From Nordella sp. HKS 07 (GTDB taxonomy: Bacteria; Pseudomonadota; Alphaproteobacteria; Rhizobiales; Aestuariivirgaceae): DNA of 64,000 nt. Within the stretch, counting starts at the first letter, position 1, and the number at the start of each line of letters is the position of its first letter. The position numbers and the translations under genes were made by a program. Shown here in pieces: positions 18,002 to 26,692 of this stretch. The stretch is taken from NCBI RefSeq assembly GCF_011046735.1, contig NZ_CP049258.1, positions 5,970,001 through 6,034,000 on the forward strand, written 5' to 3'. Under the pieces are notes generated by a model, which saw only the letters and a list, made by a program, of their open reading frames with translations, made no database searches and was not told the DNA's origin.

Positions 18002-19057
18002 GTGAAAGCGTTGAAACTGATGTCCGCCGCCTGTGCGGCGGGTGCTGCCATGCTGCTGGCGGCAGGCCTGGCTCAGGCCGCCGAGAAACTCGTGATCTCC
18101 AACTGGGACGGCTACATGCCGAAGGACCTGCCGGAGAAGTTCAAGGCGGAGACCGGCATCGAGCTTGAGGTCGCGGTGCATGCGACCAATGAGGAAATCA
18201 TGGGCAAGGTCGTCGCCTCGAAGGGCGAGGGCTATGATGTGATCTTCGTCTCCTCGCCCTTCGCCGAGGCCTTGAACAAGCTCGGCATCGCCGCCAAGCT
18301 CGATCACAGCAAAATCCCCAATCTCGCCAATCTTTACCCAGAAGCCAGCCAGCTCAAGCACGATCCGGGCAATACCTTCTCCATCCCCTATAGCTGGGGT
18401 ACCACCGGTCTCTGCTACCGCTCGGATGTGGTGAAAACGGCGCCAACGAGCTGGAACGATCTGCTCAAGCCCGCCGACGACCTCAAGGGCAAGACCACCA
18501 TGCTGTCGACCGACCGCTGGCTGATGGCGGCGGGCGAGTTGGCGCTCGGCATGTCGGTCAACGAGGTCGATCTCGCGAAGCTCGACCAGGTGAAGGCGCT
18601 CCTCATCGACACCAAGAAAACCCTGCTCGCTTACGACGATACGACCTTCTATTCAAAGCTCGTCTCAGGCGAGGCCTCGCTCGTCCAGGCCTGGGATGGC
18701 TGGTGCAATTACGGCATCGCCGAGAACCCCAAGATCAAATATGTCGTACCCAAGGAGGGATCCGATCTCTGGGTCGACACGATGGTGGTGATCGAAGGCT
18801 CGAAGAACAAGGACGCCGCCTACAAATTTCTTGACTACATCCTGAAGGCCGATACCGGCAAATGGGTCGTCGAGAACATCATGTACAAGACGCCTAACAA
18901 GGCCGGCATGGACGCGATCGACAAGACCATGCTGGAGACATATCCGAACATGGCCATCCCGCCGGCCGATCTCCTGAAATACGAGCAGTTGCGCGATCTG
19001 GGCGACGGCATGAAGACATTCTCGAAGGTCGTCACCGAGATCACCTCTTCGAAATAG
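18002..19057 (+). CDS. spermidine/putrescine-type ABC transporter substrate-binding protein
   Basis: A PotD/PotF-like periplasmic binding protein of 351 residues with a signal peptide ending AAGLAQAAEK. Family features include LVISNWDGYMPKDLPEKF right after cleavage, SIPYSWGTTGLCYRSDVV near residue 125 and LVQAWDGWCNYGIAEN near residue 225; the Asp and Trp residues here resemble those that bind polyamine nitrogens. The GTG at 18002 is preferred over an ATG 33 bases upstream because AGGGAGGG lies in the right place ahead of it. The permeases follow directly. Ligand could be a polyamine or another cationic amine. Confidence 0.87.
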   Translation: MKALKLMSAACAAGAAMLLAAGLAQAAEKLVISNWDGYMPKDLPEKFKAETGIELEVAVHATNEEIMGKVVASKGEGYDVIFVSSPFAEALNKLGIAAKLDHSKIPNLANLYPEASQLKHDPGNTFSIPYSWGTTGLCYRSDVVKTAPTSWNDLLKPADDLKGKTTMLSTDRWLMAAGELALGMSVNEVDLAKLDQVKALLIDTKKTLLAYDDTTFYSKLVSGEASLVQAWDGWCNYGIAENPKIKYVVPKEGSDLWVDTMVVIEGSKNKDAAYKFLDYILKADTGKWVVENIMYKTPNKAGMDAIDKTMLETYPNMAIPPADLLKYEQLRDLGDGMKTFSKVVTEITSSK

Positions 19058-19110
19058 GCGAAAACCTTGCGGGAGCGGTCCCGGTTGGGATCGCTCCCCG
19101 AAACGGTGTC

Positions 19111-19971
19111 ATGCCGCAAAGACTGGCTTCCTTTCTTCTGATGCTTCCCGGTCTCCTGTGGCTGGGCATTCTGATGGTGGTGCCTTGCGCCATTATCCTG
19201 GTGACCGCTTTCTACGACCGCGGCATCTACGGCGGCGTCGACTGGTCGGTCGCGACCCTGGGCAATTTCAGCCGCGCCGGTGAATGGCTCTATCTGTCGA
19301 TCTTCCTCGATTCCGCCCGCATCGCCGCACTCGCCGCCTTCTTGGCACTGCTCGTCGGCTATCCCGCGGCCTACGCCATCGCCAAGTCGGTGCCCCGTCA
19401 CCAGACGGCCCTGTTGTTCCTGGCGATGCTGCCCTTCTGGACGAATTATCTGATCCGCACCTATGCCTGGATCGTGCTGCTCAACCCGACCGGCCTCGCC
19501 AACAATTTCCTGCAATGGCTGGGCCTCACCAGCGCGCCCTTGCCGCTGCTCTACAACGAATTCGCCGTCATTGTCGGGCTTGTCTACAACTACGTGCCCT
19601 TCGTTATTCTCGCCGTTTATTCGGCGCTGCAGCGCCTCGACCCGTCTTATGCCGAGGCCTCGCGCGACCTCGGCGCCGGGGCGCTTACCACTTTCTGGCG
19701 CATCACCTTGCCCTTGACGGCGCCCGGCGTCGCGGCAGGAGCCGTCTTCGTCTTCGTGCTTTCGATCGGCAACTTCGTCACCCCGGATCTCCTGGGCGGC
19801 GGCAAGCTGCAGATGGTCGGTAATCTGATTTATGACCAGTTTCTGACGGCGCGCGACTGGCCTTTCGGCTCGGCCCTGTCCGTCATCCTGATCGCCGTGA
19901 TGCTGCTCCTGCTGTTCGCGCAGGCGGTCGCCGCCAACCGGGCGCGCGGGGAGGGACGAGGCCATGCGTAA
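19111..19971 (+). CDS. ABC transporter permease, PotB-like
   Basis: A 286-residue inner-membrane permease with about six hydrophobic segments and the binding-protein-dependent EAA loop (YAEASRDLGAGALTTFWRI) near residue 185, which docks the ATPase. It is one of the two permeases of the polyamine-type importer and overlaps the next by 8 bases. The characteristic PotB segment FWTNYLIRTYAWIVLLNPTG is present near residue 110. Confidence 0.88.
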   Translation: MPQRLASFLLMLPGLLWLGILMVVPCAIILVTAFYDRGIYGGVDWSVATLGNFSRAGEWLYLSIFLDSARIAALAAFLALLVGYPAAYAIAKSVPRHQTALLFLAMLPFWTNYLIRTYAWIVLLNPTGLANNFLQWLGLTSAPLPLLYNEFAVIVGLVYNYVPFVILAVYSALQRLDPSYAEASRDLGAGALTTFWRITLPLTAPGVAAGAVFVFVLSIGNFVTPDLLGGGKLQMVGNLIYDQFLTARDWPFGSALSVILIAVMLLLLFAQAVAANRARGEGRGHA

Positions 19972-20728
19972 GGCCTATCTCGCTCTCGTCTATGTCTTTC
20001 TCTACACGCCGATCGCCGTGCTGATGATCCTGTCGTTCAATAAGGCGGGCATGCCCACAGCCTGGACCGGTTTCTCGACGGAGTGGTACGGGAAATTGCT
20101 GGAAAGCCCGAAAATCATCGCCGCCGCGAGGAATTCGCTGATCGTCGCCATCGCCTCGACGCTCATCGCCACGACGATCGGCACGCTGCTGGCGCTGGGC
20201 GTCGAGCGCCGCAAGGCCTCGTCCGGGCTCGACGCCTTGCTGTTCATGCCGATGATCATTCCCGACATTGTGCTCGCGATAGCACTTCTCTCCTTCTTCA
20301 CTCTGGTGAAATTCACGCTCGGCCTGCACTCGATCATCCTGGCGCATGTGGTGTTCAACATCGCCTTTGTCTGCGCCGTGGTACGCGCCAGGCTCAAGAG
20401 CTTTGACTGGTCGCTGACCGAGGCTTCGCGCGACCTGGGCGCCGGCGCCTTGACCACCTTTCGCAAGATCACCTTCCCGCTCATCTGGCCGGCGGTGATC
20501 GCCGCCGCCCTCCTTGCCTTCACGCTCTCGGTCGATGAATTCATCATCGCCTATTTCACCGCCGGGGCCGGACAGGGATCGACCACCTTGCCGATGCAGA
20601 TCTATGCGATGATCCGCTTCGGTGTGACGCCCGAGATCAATGCGATGGCGACGATCATCCTGCTCGTCAGCTTCGCGCTGGTCCTGATGGCGCAACGTTT
20701 CAACCGCGGCGCTGTGCCGGGGACATGA
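19964..20728 (+). CDS. ABC transporter permease, PotC-like
   Basis: The second permease (254 residues) has six probable membrane spans, starting with LVYVFLYTPIAVLMILSFN, and the EAA motif TEASRDLGAGALTTFRKI near residue 148. The segment LLAFTLSVDEFIIAYFTAG matches PotC proteins. No ATP-binding subunit (PotA) follows it; the next gene encodes a glycosyltransferase. The ATPase must come from elsewhere or be shared with another importer. Confidence 0.88.
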   Translation: MRKAYLALVYVFLYTPIAVLMILSFNKAGMPTAWTGFSTEWYGKLLESPKIIAAARNSLIVAIASTLIATTIGTLLALGVERRKASSGLDALLFMPMIIPDIVLAIALLSFFTLVKFTLGLHSIILAHVVFNIAFVCAVVRARLKSFDWSLTEASRDLGAGALTTFRKITFPLIWPAVIAAALLAFTLSVDEFIIAYFTAGAGQGSTTLPMQIYAMIRFGVTPEINAMATIILLVSFALVLMAQRFNRGAVPGT

Positions 20729-20761
20729 CAATCTGAGAGCGGAGGCGAAAGGGAACGCATC

Positions 20762-22153
20762 ATGGCGAAGAAGGCAGTGAAGAAGAAGGCGGCCAAGAAG
20801 ACTGTAAAGAAAGTGGCGGTGAAGAAGAAAGCGCGCAAGGTCGCGAAGAAGCCGAAGAAGGTCATTGCGCTCTTCCCGGAAGCCGCCTTCGGACCAGCTC
20901 TCAATTCGGTCGGCATCGGTCAGGCGCTCGAGAAGCTCGGCCATAAGGTGGTGTTCCTGTCCGATCCGGGGTTCCTCGATGTGTATAAGGGCTATGGTTT
21001 CGAGGCTCATCCGGTCAATCTGTCCGAACCGCTGCCACCCGAGGAAATGGCGAAATTCTGGGTGGACTTCATCAACGGCCACATTCCGAACTTCCGCAAG
21101 TCTCCCTATGACCAGATCGACAACTATGTGAAGGGCTGCTGGGAGATGATCGTCGAAACGGCGAAATGGGCCGAGAAGGACCTGCCGGGCGTGCTCACCA
21201 GGGTCAAGCCGGATGTCGTCTGCGTCGACAATGTGATCCTCTTTCCGGCGATCAAGCACTATGCCCGCGACAACGACAAGCCCTGGGTACGCGTGATCTC
21301 CTGTTCGGAGAACGAGATCGAGGATCCGGATATCCCGCCGCATCTGTCGGGTTGCGGTGAGAAGGACAAGAATGGTTTCGCGCGCTATCGCGAGCGCTTC
21401 AACGATGTGATCGGGCCGATCCATGACAACTTCAACCAGTTCCTGAAGAGTGTCGGCGAAGCGGAGTATCCGCTTGGTCAGTTCTTCGAGGCCTCGCCGC
21501 ATATGAATCTGCTGCTCTATCCATCCGCGGTAAAGTTCAAGCGTCGCCACAAGCTGTCGCCCAGGCAGTTCCAGTATCTCGAGGGCTGCGTGCGCAAGGA
21601 TGCGCCTTACAAGGTGCCTAAGTTCAAGAAGAACAATGACAAGCCCTTGCTCTATGTGAGCTTCGGGTCGCTGGGCTCGGGCGATGTCGATCTCTTGAAG
21701 CGGCTCATCGTCACGATCGGAAAATTGCCGGTCCGCGCGCTGGTCAATGTGGGCGATTACATGGATCAGTACACCGATGTGCCGCCCAATGTGCATATCG
21801 ACAAATGGTATCCGCAGCCTTCGGTCATTCCACAGGTCGACGCCGTCATCCATCATGGCGGCAACAACTCCTTCACGGAATGCCTCTATTTCGGCAAGCC
21901 CGCGCTCATCATGCCTTATGTCTGGGACGGCCACGACAATGCGACGCGGGTCGAGGAGACAGGCCACGGCTTCAAGCTCGATCGCTATGAGTGGACGGAT
22001 GAGGTCATGGCCGACCGCATCACGAGGATGCTGACCGACAAGAAGATGAAGGCGAAGCTCAAGAAGACGTCCAGTGACATGCGCAAGCAGAAGGGGCCGG
22101 CGAAGGCCGCGAAGGTCATCGACGGGCTGCTGCGCCGCAGGAAGGCCGCCTGA
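20762..22153 (+). CDS. GT1-type glycosyltransferase with histone-H1-like N-terminal tail
   Basis: A 463-residue protein in two parts. Residues 1-34 are a low-complexity tail with 17 lysines (KKAVKKKAAKKTVKK and onward), like bacterial histone-H1-like or AlgP repeats. From about residue 35 a GT-B glycosyltransferase of the UDP-glycosyltransferase/MGT type follows: VIALFPEAAFGPALNSVG at the front, LLYVSFGSLGSGDVDLLKRL near 295 and the donor-binding HHGGNNSFTECLYFGKPALI near 363. The C-terminus is basic again. Start codon and ribosome site (GGAGGCGAAAGGGA) support the tail as translated. Acceptor unknown; it overlaps the next cupin gene by one base. Confidence 0.75.
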   Translation: MAKKAVKKKAAKKTVKKVAVKKKARKVAKKPKKVIALFPEAAFGPALNSVGIGQALEKLGHKVVFLSDPGFLDVYKGYGFEAHPVNLSEPLPPEEMAKFWVDFINGHIPNFRKSPYDQIDNYVKGCWEMIVETAKWAEKDLPGVLTRVKPDVVCVDNVILFPAIKHYARDNDKPWVRVISCSENEIEDPDIPPHLSGCGEKDKNGFARYRERFNDVIGPIHDNFNQFLKSVGEAEYPLGQFFEASPHMNLLLYPSAVKFKRRHKLSPRQFQYLEGCVRKDAPYKVPKFKKNNDKPLLYVSFGSLGSGDVDLLKRLIVTIGKLPVRALVNVGDYMDQYTDVPPNVHIDKWYPQPSVIPQVDAVIHHGGNNSFTECLYFGKPALIMPYVWDGHDNATRVEETGHGFKLDRYEWTDEVMADRITRMLTDKKMKAKLKKTSSDMRKQKGPAKAAKVIDGLLRRRKAA

Positions 22154-22518
22154 TGTCGAAGGGACTTGCATCGACCGCGCCCCATATAGCGGACCCCGCG
22201 TCTTATGCGGGACCGCTCAAGGACTGGGGGCATCAGCCCAATCCGATCGCCGGTGATTCCAAGAGCGACGGCGTGCTGCTGCACAAGGGGCCCAACGGTC
22301 AGCCGGAAGTGGGGCTCTGGCAATGCACGCCCGGCACCTGGCCGCTGTCGATCCCGCGCGATGAATTGTGCTACTTCGTCTCAGGGAGAGCGACCTACAC
22401 GCATCAGTCGGGCGAGACGATCGAGATTGTTCCGGGGACGGCGGTACTGTTCCCGGCCGGCTGGACCGGAATCTGCGTGGTCCACGAGACCATGCGCAAT
22501 GTATATATATTGAGGTAG
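22153..22518 (+). CDS. cupin-domain protein (Cupin_3/DUF861-like), paralogue A
   Basis: A 121-residue single-domain cupin. The two beta-barrel motifs are GLWQCTPGTWPLSIPRDELC and YFVSGRATYTHQSGETIEIV, followed by PGTAVLFPAGWTGICVVHE. Such DUF861-type cupins often accompany amine and aldehyde catabolism genes; catalytic function is unproven. The start overlaps the stop of the glycosyltransferase gene (TGATG). It is clearly paralogous to the cupin at 22681: both begin with SSAPHI/TAPHI and end VHET(I/M)R(K/N)VY(M/I)(I/L)R. Confidence 0.75.
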   Translation: MSKGLASTAPHIADPASYAGPLKDWGHQPNPIAGDSKSDGVLLHKGPNGQPEVGLWQCTPGTWPLSIPRDELCYFVSGRATYTHQSGETIEIVPGTAVLFPAGWTGICVVHETMRNVYILR

Positions 22519-22547
22519 AAACGAGGACTTCGCACTCACCTCTCATG

Positions 22548-22648
22548 CGTCACCCCGGCGAAAGCCGGGGCCCATTGAATAAGGCAAGCCGGGCGGCGCT
22601 GCTCGTTTGGCAAGACCGTAATGGATCCCGGCTTTCGCCGGGATGACG
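22548..22648. repeat. paired palindromic repeats between the cupin genes
   Basis: CGTCACCCCGGCGAAAGCCG (22548 onward) and its inverse GGCTTTCGCCGGGATGACG (ending 22648) flank about 45 bases. Each half is itself palindromic and the halves also pair with each other. This GTCATCCCGGC-type element is widespread in alphaproteobacteria. Confidence 0.8.
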
Positions 22649-22680
22649 AAATGGGAGGGGACGATGTAACAGGAGCAAGA

Positions 22681-23046
22681 ATGCCGACCAATCTCAATTC
22701 ATCCGCGCCGCATATCGTCGATCCGGCGAACTATCCGGGCCCGTTTAAGGACTGGGGCGTCATTCCCACCATGATCGAAGGGGAGTCACGCACATCCGGC
22801 ATCGTTCTGCACAAGGGACCAGAGGGCCAGAGTGAGACCGGCATCTGGATCTGCACGCCCGGCTATTGGAACTGCTATGTCACCAAGGACGAGTTCTGCC
22901 ATTTCCTGACCGGCCGCTGCACCTATACGCATGAAAGCGGCGATGTGATCGAGATCGGACCCGACACCACGGCCTTCTTCCCGCAGGACTGGAAAGGCAC
23001 CTGCCGGGTGCATGAGACGATCCGCAAAGTCTACATGATCCGGTAG
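22681..23046 (+). CDS. cupin-domain protein (Cupin_3/DUF861-like), paralogue B
   Basis: The second 121-residue cupin has the same length and layout as paralogue A (GIWICTPGYWNCYVTKDEFC, FLTGRCTYTHESGDVIEI, FFPQDWKGTCRVHE). It has extra cysteines compared with A, in the first motif (WICTP, NCYV) and near the end (GTCRV). A good AGGAG precedes the ATG. The aldehyde dehydrogenase gene starts 5 bases after its stop. The pair probably arose by tandem duplication, later separated by the repeat insertion. Confidence 0.75.
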   Translation: MPTNLNSSAPHIVDPANYPGPFKDWGVIPTMIEGESRTSGIVLHKGPEGQSETGIWICTPGYWNCYVTKDEFCHFLTGRCTYTHESGDVIEIGPDTTAFFPQDWKGTCRVHETIRKVYMIR

Positions 23047-23051
23047 CGCCC

Positions 23052-24559
23052 ATGGATTTCGATCCGGCGGCCGGCCAGATATTCCGCGCCAATGACTGGA
23101 CCGTTCCGGCCGGCGTGAAATTCCGCGACATCGTCAACCCGGCCGATCTCAGCATCGCCGGGCGCATCGCGCTTTCGACGCCGGCGCTCGCCGAGGAGGT
23201 TGCCGGCGAAGCCCTGGCGGCGCAGCGGTCATGGAAGCGCGTCGACGCCAAGACGCGGGCGAGGATGCTCCATGACCTGGCGGACTCGATCGCCAAGGCC
23301 GATATACACGACGTCGCGCGCCTCATGGTGCTGGAGATGGGCAAGCCTTATCCGGAAGCGATAGGCGAACTTCTCAATGTGGCGCCTGCCTTCCGCTATT
23401 TCGCCGAGATGGCGCGCGACGATGCCGGCAAGGTCGCCGGCACGACGCAGACGGGCTCCTTCCAGTTTTCGCGCTACGAGCCCTATGGCGTCTCCGTCCA
23501 CATCATGCCGTTCAACTTCCCCATCCTCTTGATGTGTTGGACGGTGGCGGCCTCGCTCGCCGCCGGCAATGCCTGCATCGTCAAACCGGCGGAGGCGACG
23601 AGCCTGTGCACGCTCGCCTTCATGGAGCATTTCAGCAAGGTCCTGCCGCGGGGCCTCGTCTCCTGCCTCACCGGCGGCGCCGACGTGGCCCAAGCGCTGA
23701 TCCGCTCACGGAACACCCATGCGGTGGCGTTCACCGGCAGTGTCACGAGCGGGCGCGCCGTCGCCATGGCCTGCGCCGAGAAGTTCAAGCCCTGCATCAT
23801 CGAGGCGGGCGGCAATGATCCGATGATCATCTCGGAGCATGCGCCGCTCGATGTCGCGGTGCCGGGCGCCACCATGGCCGCCTTTCATCTGTCGGGCCAG
23901 ATCTGCACATCGGCGGAGCGCTTCTTCGTGCATGAAAAGGTGCACGATGAGTTCGTCGATCGCATGGCGGCAATGGCGCGGACGCTGCGCATCGGCCACG
24001 GCCTTGAGGAAACAGAGCTCGGTCCGCTGGTGTCGGAGGCCGCCCGCGCCAGGTGATCCGCCTCGTCGGCGAAGCGCGGGAGCAGGGGGCGACGATCGTC
24101 TGTGGTGGCCGGGTTCCTGCTGAGCGCAATGTCGGGTGGTTCTATGAGCCGACCATTCTCACCGGCTGCACGCCTCATATGACGGTGATGCGTGATGAGA
24201 TCTTCGGGCCGGTCGCGGCCATCTGCAAAGTGTCGTCCTTCGAGGAGGCGCTTGGCTTCGCCAATGACAGCGATTTCGGCCTCGGCGCCTCGGTCTTCAC
24301 CACCGATCTGAAGGAAGCGATGCAGGCGGCGGAAACACTCGAAGCCGGCATGGTCTGGGTGAACAACCCGCTGATCGACAATGATGCCTTGCCCTTCGGT
24401 GGCTGGAAGATGTCGGGGCTTGGCCGCGAATTAGGCCGCCAGGGATTAGACGCCTTCCGGCGCTCGAAGATGGTCATCATCGACCATGAGCCCGCCGTGC
24501 AGGACTGGTGGTATCCCTATCCGAAGGACTGGTTCTATAAGGGAAAGGGCCGCATTTAG
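23052..24559 (+). pseudogene. NAD(P)-dependent aldehyde dehydrogenase, frameshifted
   Basis: Two abutting frames make up one complete aldehyde dehydrogenase of the succinate-semialdehyde dehydrogenase type. The first frame (23052-24056) holds the PFNFP oxyanion motif (Asn154), the general base Glu251 in EAGGNDP and the catalytic Cys285 in GQICTSAERF. The second frame, from 24053, carries the C-terminal third with DEIFGPVAAICKVSSFEEAL and the LPFGGWKMSGLG segment. At 24051-24053 the sequence GCCAGGTGATC needs one extra G to read on (ARARVIRLV). It may oxidise the aldehyde released by the upstream oxygenase. The TAG stop begins a repeat. Confidence 0.8.
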
Positions 24560-24672
24560 AGCAAATCCCGCCAAAGTTGAAGACTTTGGCGGCAGGGATT
24601 TGCTCCAAGATATTGATTTGGCGCGGATCCTTGTCGGCGAAGTGATTCCACTTCGCCGGGATGCGCGCTAGC
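24557..24672. repeat. TAGAGC-type double hairpin repeat
   Basis: Two hairpins lie in a row. The first is AGAGCAAATCCCGCCAAAGT with ACTTTGGCGGCAGGGATTTGCTC. The second is GCGCGGATCCTTGTCGGCGAAGT with ACTTCGCCGGGATGCGCGC. The second shares its layout (CCTTGTCG, CGAAGT, stem closing GCGC) with the repeat at 46055. The element includes the stop codon of the aldehyde dehydrogenase frame. Confidence 0.75.
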
Positions 24673-24683
24673 GGCCCTTTCTG

Positions 24684-26114
24684 TCACTTCACCAGGATGT
24701 TGCTGAACTGCCAGGGATCGCGCTTGTCGATCTCCTCGGCGAACAGCGTCTGGCGGTCGGTGAGCGGGTTCCAGTCGGTATAGACGCCGGTCATCTGGCC
24801 GAGATAGGGCATCTGCACTTCGAGGCAGCGGCGGAAATCCATCTCATCCGTCTCAACGACGCCGGCCTTCGGATTCTCGATCGCCCAGACCATGCCGGCA
24901 AGCACCGCGCTGGTGACCTGGAGACCGGTCGCGTTCTGGTACGGCGCCAGCTTGCGCGCCTCTTCGATGGTCAGCTGCGAGCCATACCAATAGGCGTTCT
25001 TCTTGTGGCCATAGATGAGAACGCCGAGTTCGTCGCGTCCGTCGAGGATTTCGTCCTCTTCGAGAATATGGATATGCGACTGCTTCTTGCCGGCATTGCC
25101 GAACATCTCGTGCATCGACAGCACCGCGTCATTGCAGGGATGATAGGCGTAGTGGCAGGTCGGCCGGTAGGTGACTTTGCGGCCCTCACGCACGGTGAAA
25201 TAATCGGCGATCGAGATCGCCTCATTATGGGTGACGAGGAAGCCATATTGCGGTCCGGGCGTGGGCGTCCAGGTGCGCACCTTGGTCTCGGCACCCGGCC
25301 GTGTGATATAGATCGCCGCGCCGCAGCCGGTCTTGTGCTTCTTGCCGCCCGGCGGCAGCTTCTTCTCATGCGTGCCCCAGCCGAGCTCGGCCGGCTGCAG
25401 GCCTTCCGAGATGAAACCTTCCACCGACCAGGTGTTGACGAAGGTGTCGAGCGGCTTGGGCTTCTTGGCGCGCTGCGTGTCGCGCTCGGCGATATGGATG
25501 CCCTTGACGCCGAGGCGCTTCATCAGCTTGCCCCACTCCTCGCGCGTCTTCGGCTCCTTGACCTTCACCTTGGTCGCTTCGGCGATGTCGAGAAGCGCCT
25601 GCTTCACGTACCAGGAGACCATGCCGGGATTGGCGCCGCAGCAGGAGACCGACGTGTGGCCGCCTTTGAACTTTTCCTTGATCGCCAGCATGCTCTCGCG
25701 CATCGCGTAATTGGTGCGCGCCGCGTTGTCGAGCTTGCTGTTGTAGTAGAAGCCCAGCCAGGGCTCGACGACCGTGTCGATATAGAGGGAGCCCGTCGCC
25801 TGGGCGAGCTTCTGGATGTCGACGGAGGACACATCGACCGACAGATTGACGATGAAGGCCTGGCCTTGGTCCGATTTCAGCAGCGGGGTGAGTATCGACT
25901 TGTAATTTTTCGGCGTGAGAGCCTTCTTGATGAAAGCGATGCCTTCCTTGTCGGCCAGGTGCTTGTTGTGATCATCCGGGTCGATGATCGTGAACTTGCT
26001 CCGGTCACAGGCGATATGGCGCAGGATGAGGGGGAGGGTACCCCGCCCGATCGAGCCGAGACCGATCATTACAATGGGGCCGTTCCAGGTCGCGTGTTGT
26101 GGCCAAAGGGTCAT
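24684..26114 (-). CDS. hss: homospermidine synthase
   Basis: Hss makes sym-homospermidine from putrescine with NAD as a bound cofactor; homospermidine is the main triamine of many alphaproteobacteria. The 476 residues match the family length. Features are the Rossmann motif GPIVMIGLGSIGRGTLPLI at the front, SCCGANPGMVSWYVKQALL near residue 165 and NPLTDRQTLFAEEID near the C-terminus. The ATG at 26114 is preferred over one 18 bases upstream, because the protein then starts MTLWPQ, as the characterised enzymes do, and a GGAG lies ahead. It is convergent with the amine-type cluster, which fits polyamine metabolism in this neighbourhood. Confidence 0.93.
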   Translation of the reverse strand: MTLWPQHATWNGPIVMIGLGSIGRGTLPLILRHIACDRSKFTIIDPDDHNKHLADKEGIAFIKKALTPKNYKSILTPLLKSDQGQAFIVNLSVDVSSVDIQKLAQATGSLYIDTVVEPWLGFYYNSKLDNAARTNYAMRESMLAIKEKFKGGHTSVSCCGANPGMVSWYVKQALLDIAEATKVKVKEPKTREEWGKLMKRLGVKGIHIAERDTQRAKKPKPLDTFVNTWSVEGFISEGLQPAELGWGTHEKKLPPGGKKHKTGCGAAIYITRPGAETKVRTWTPTPGPQYGFLVTHNEAISIADYFTVREGRKVTYRPTCHYAYHPCNDAVLSMHEMFGNAGKKQSHIHILEEDEILDGRDELGVLIYGHKKNAYWYGSQLTIEEARKLAPYQNATGLQVTSAVLAGMVWAIENPKAGVVETDEMDFRRCLEVQMPYLGQMTGVYTDWNPLTDRQTLFAEEIDKRDPWQFSNILVK

Positions 26115-26228
26115 TTTATGCAAGCACTCCATTGAAATTGGGGATTGTCGCTCTTTAGCCGAGAGTTTTGTCGCACGACACCAGAAAATGCGCTAGTTTC
26201 CCCCGGAAACATGCGGGGTTCGGGACCT

Positions 26229-26486
26229 ATGCAGAAAACACTGATTCTTCTTTCGGCGGCCATGGTTTTGGGCGCGTGCGCCGGGCGCTATGGCAATGAC
26301 GAGCCGAGCTATCAGTATTGCGTGAGGCTGGCGCGCCAGGAAGGCCAGGTCATCAATTATATCGACACGACCCTGCAATACCGGAAAAGGCATTATCCGG
26401 GCGAGCAGACCGAAGCCGAGCTCAAAAAGGCCCATGCCGAGCGCCGCGATATCCACCGCGAAAGGCGCGATTTGGGTTGCATCTGA
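26229..26486 (+). CDS. small lipoprotein
   Basis: An 85-residue protein with a lipoprotein signal: the lipobox VLGAC gives a lipidated Cys after a short hydrophobic stretch (TLILLSAAMVLGAC). The mature part is charged and largely helical, with repeated Glu/Arg/Lys (EAELKKAHAERRDIHRERRD), and ends DLGCI. No family is recognised. An alternative start 18 bases upstream is possible. It is read away from hss. Confidence 0.6.
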   Translation: MQKTLILLSAAMVLGACAGRYGNDEPSYQYCVRLARQEGQVINYIDTTLQYRKRHYPGEQTEAELKKAHAERRDIHRERRDLGCI

Positions 26487-26552
26487 AACGCCAAGGCGAA
26501 TTTCGCGCCAAAGTTGTATGTTCCGGCGACACGAATCTGCGCCAAGCACTTG

Positions 26553-26579
26553 AACTTCCAGCCGAACCGGCTGGAAGTT
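26553..26579 (+). terminator. hairpin after the small lipoprotein gene
   Basis: AACTTCCAGCC and GGCTGGAAGTT pair perfectly over 11 bp with a 5-base loop. There is no clear T tract after it, so it is a weak terminator candidate or a stabilising hairpin. The rest of the gap 26487-26692 shows no gene. Confidence 0.4.
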
Positions 26580-26692
26580 ATCGTCCTTAAGGGGCGACTT
26601 GCCTAAAACTTTCCCTGCATTTGACCCAATAAACGCTCCCTTAACCTAAACAAGGCATTGTTGCTTTGTCAGTTGGTTCTTGGAGTTTAGGT

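Noticed and set aside
19883-22171. Minus-strand open frame of 762 codons
   Set aside because: It is the antisense shadow of the permease and glycosyltransferase genes; Arg/Asp/His-rich with no recognisable domain.
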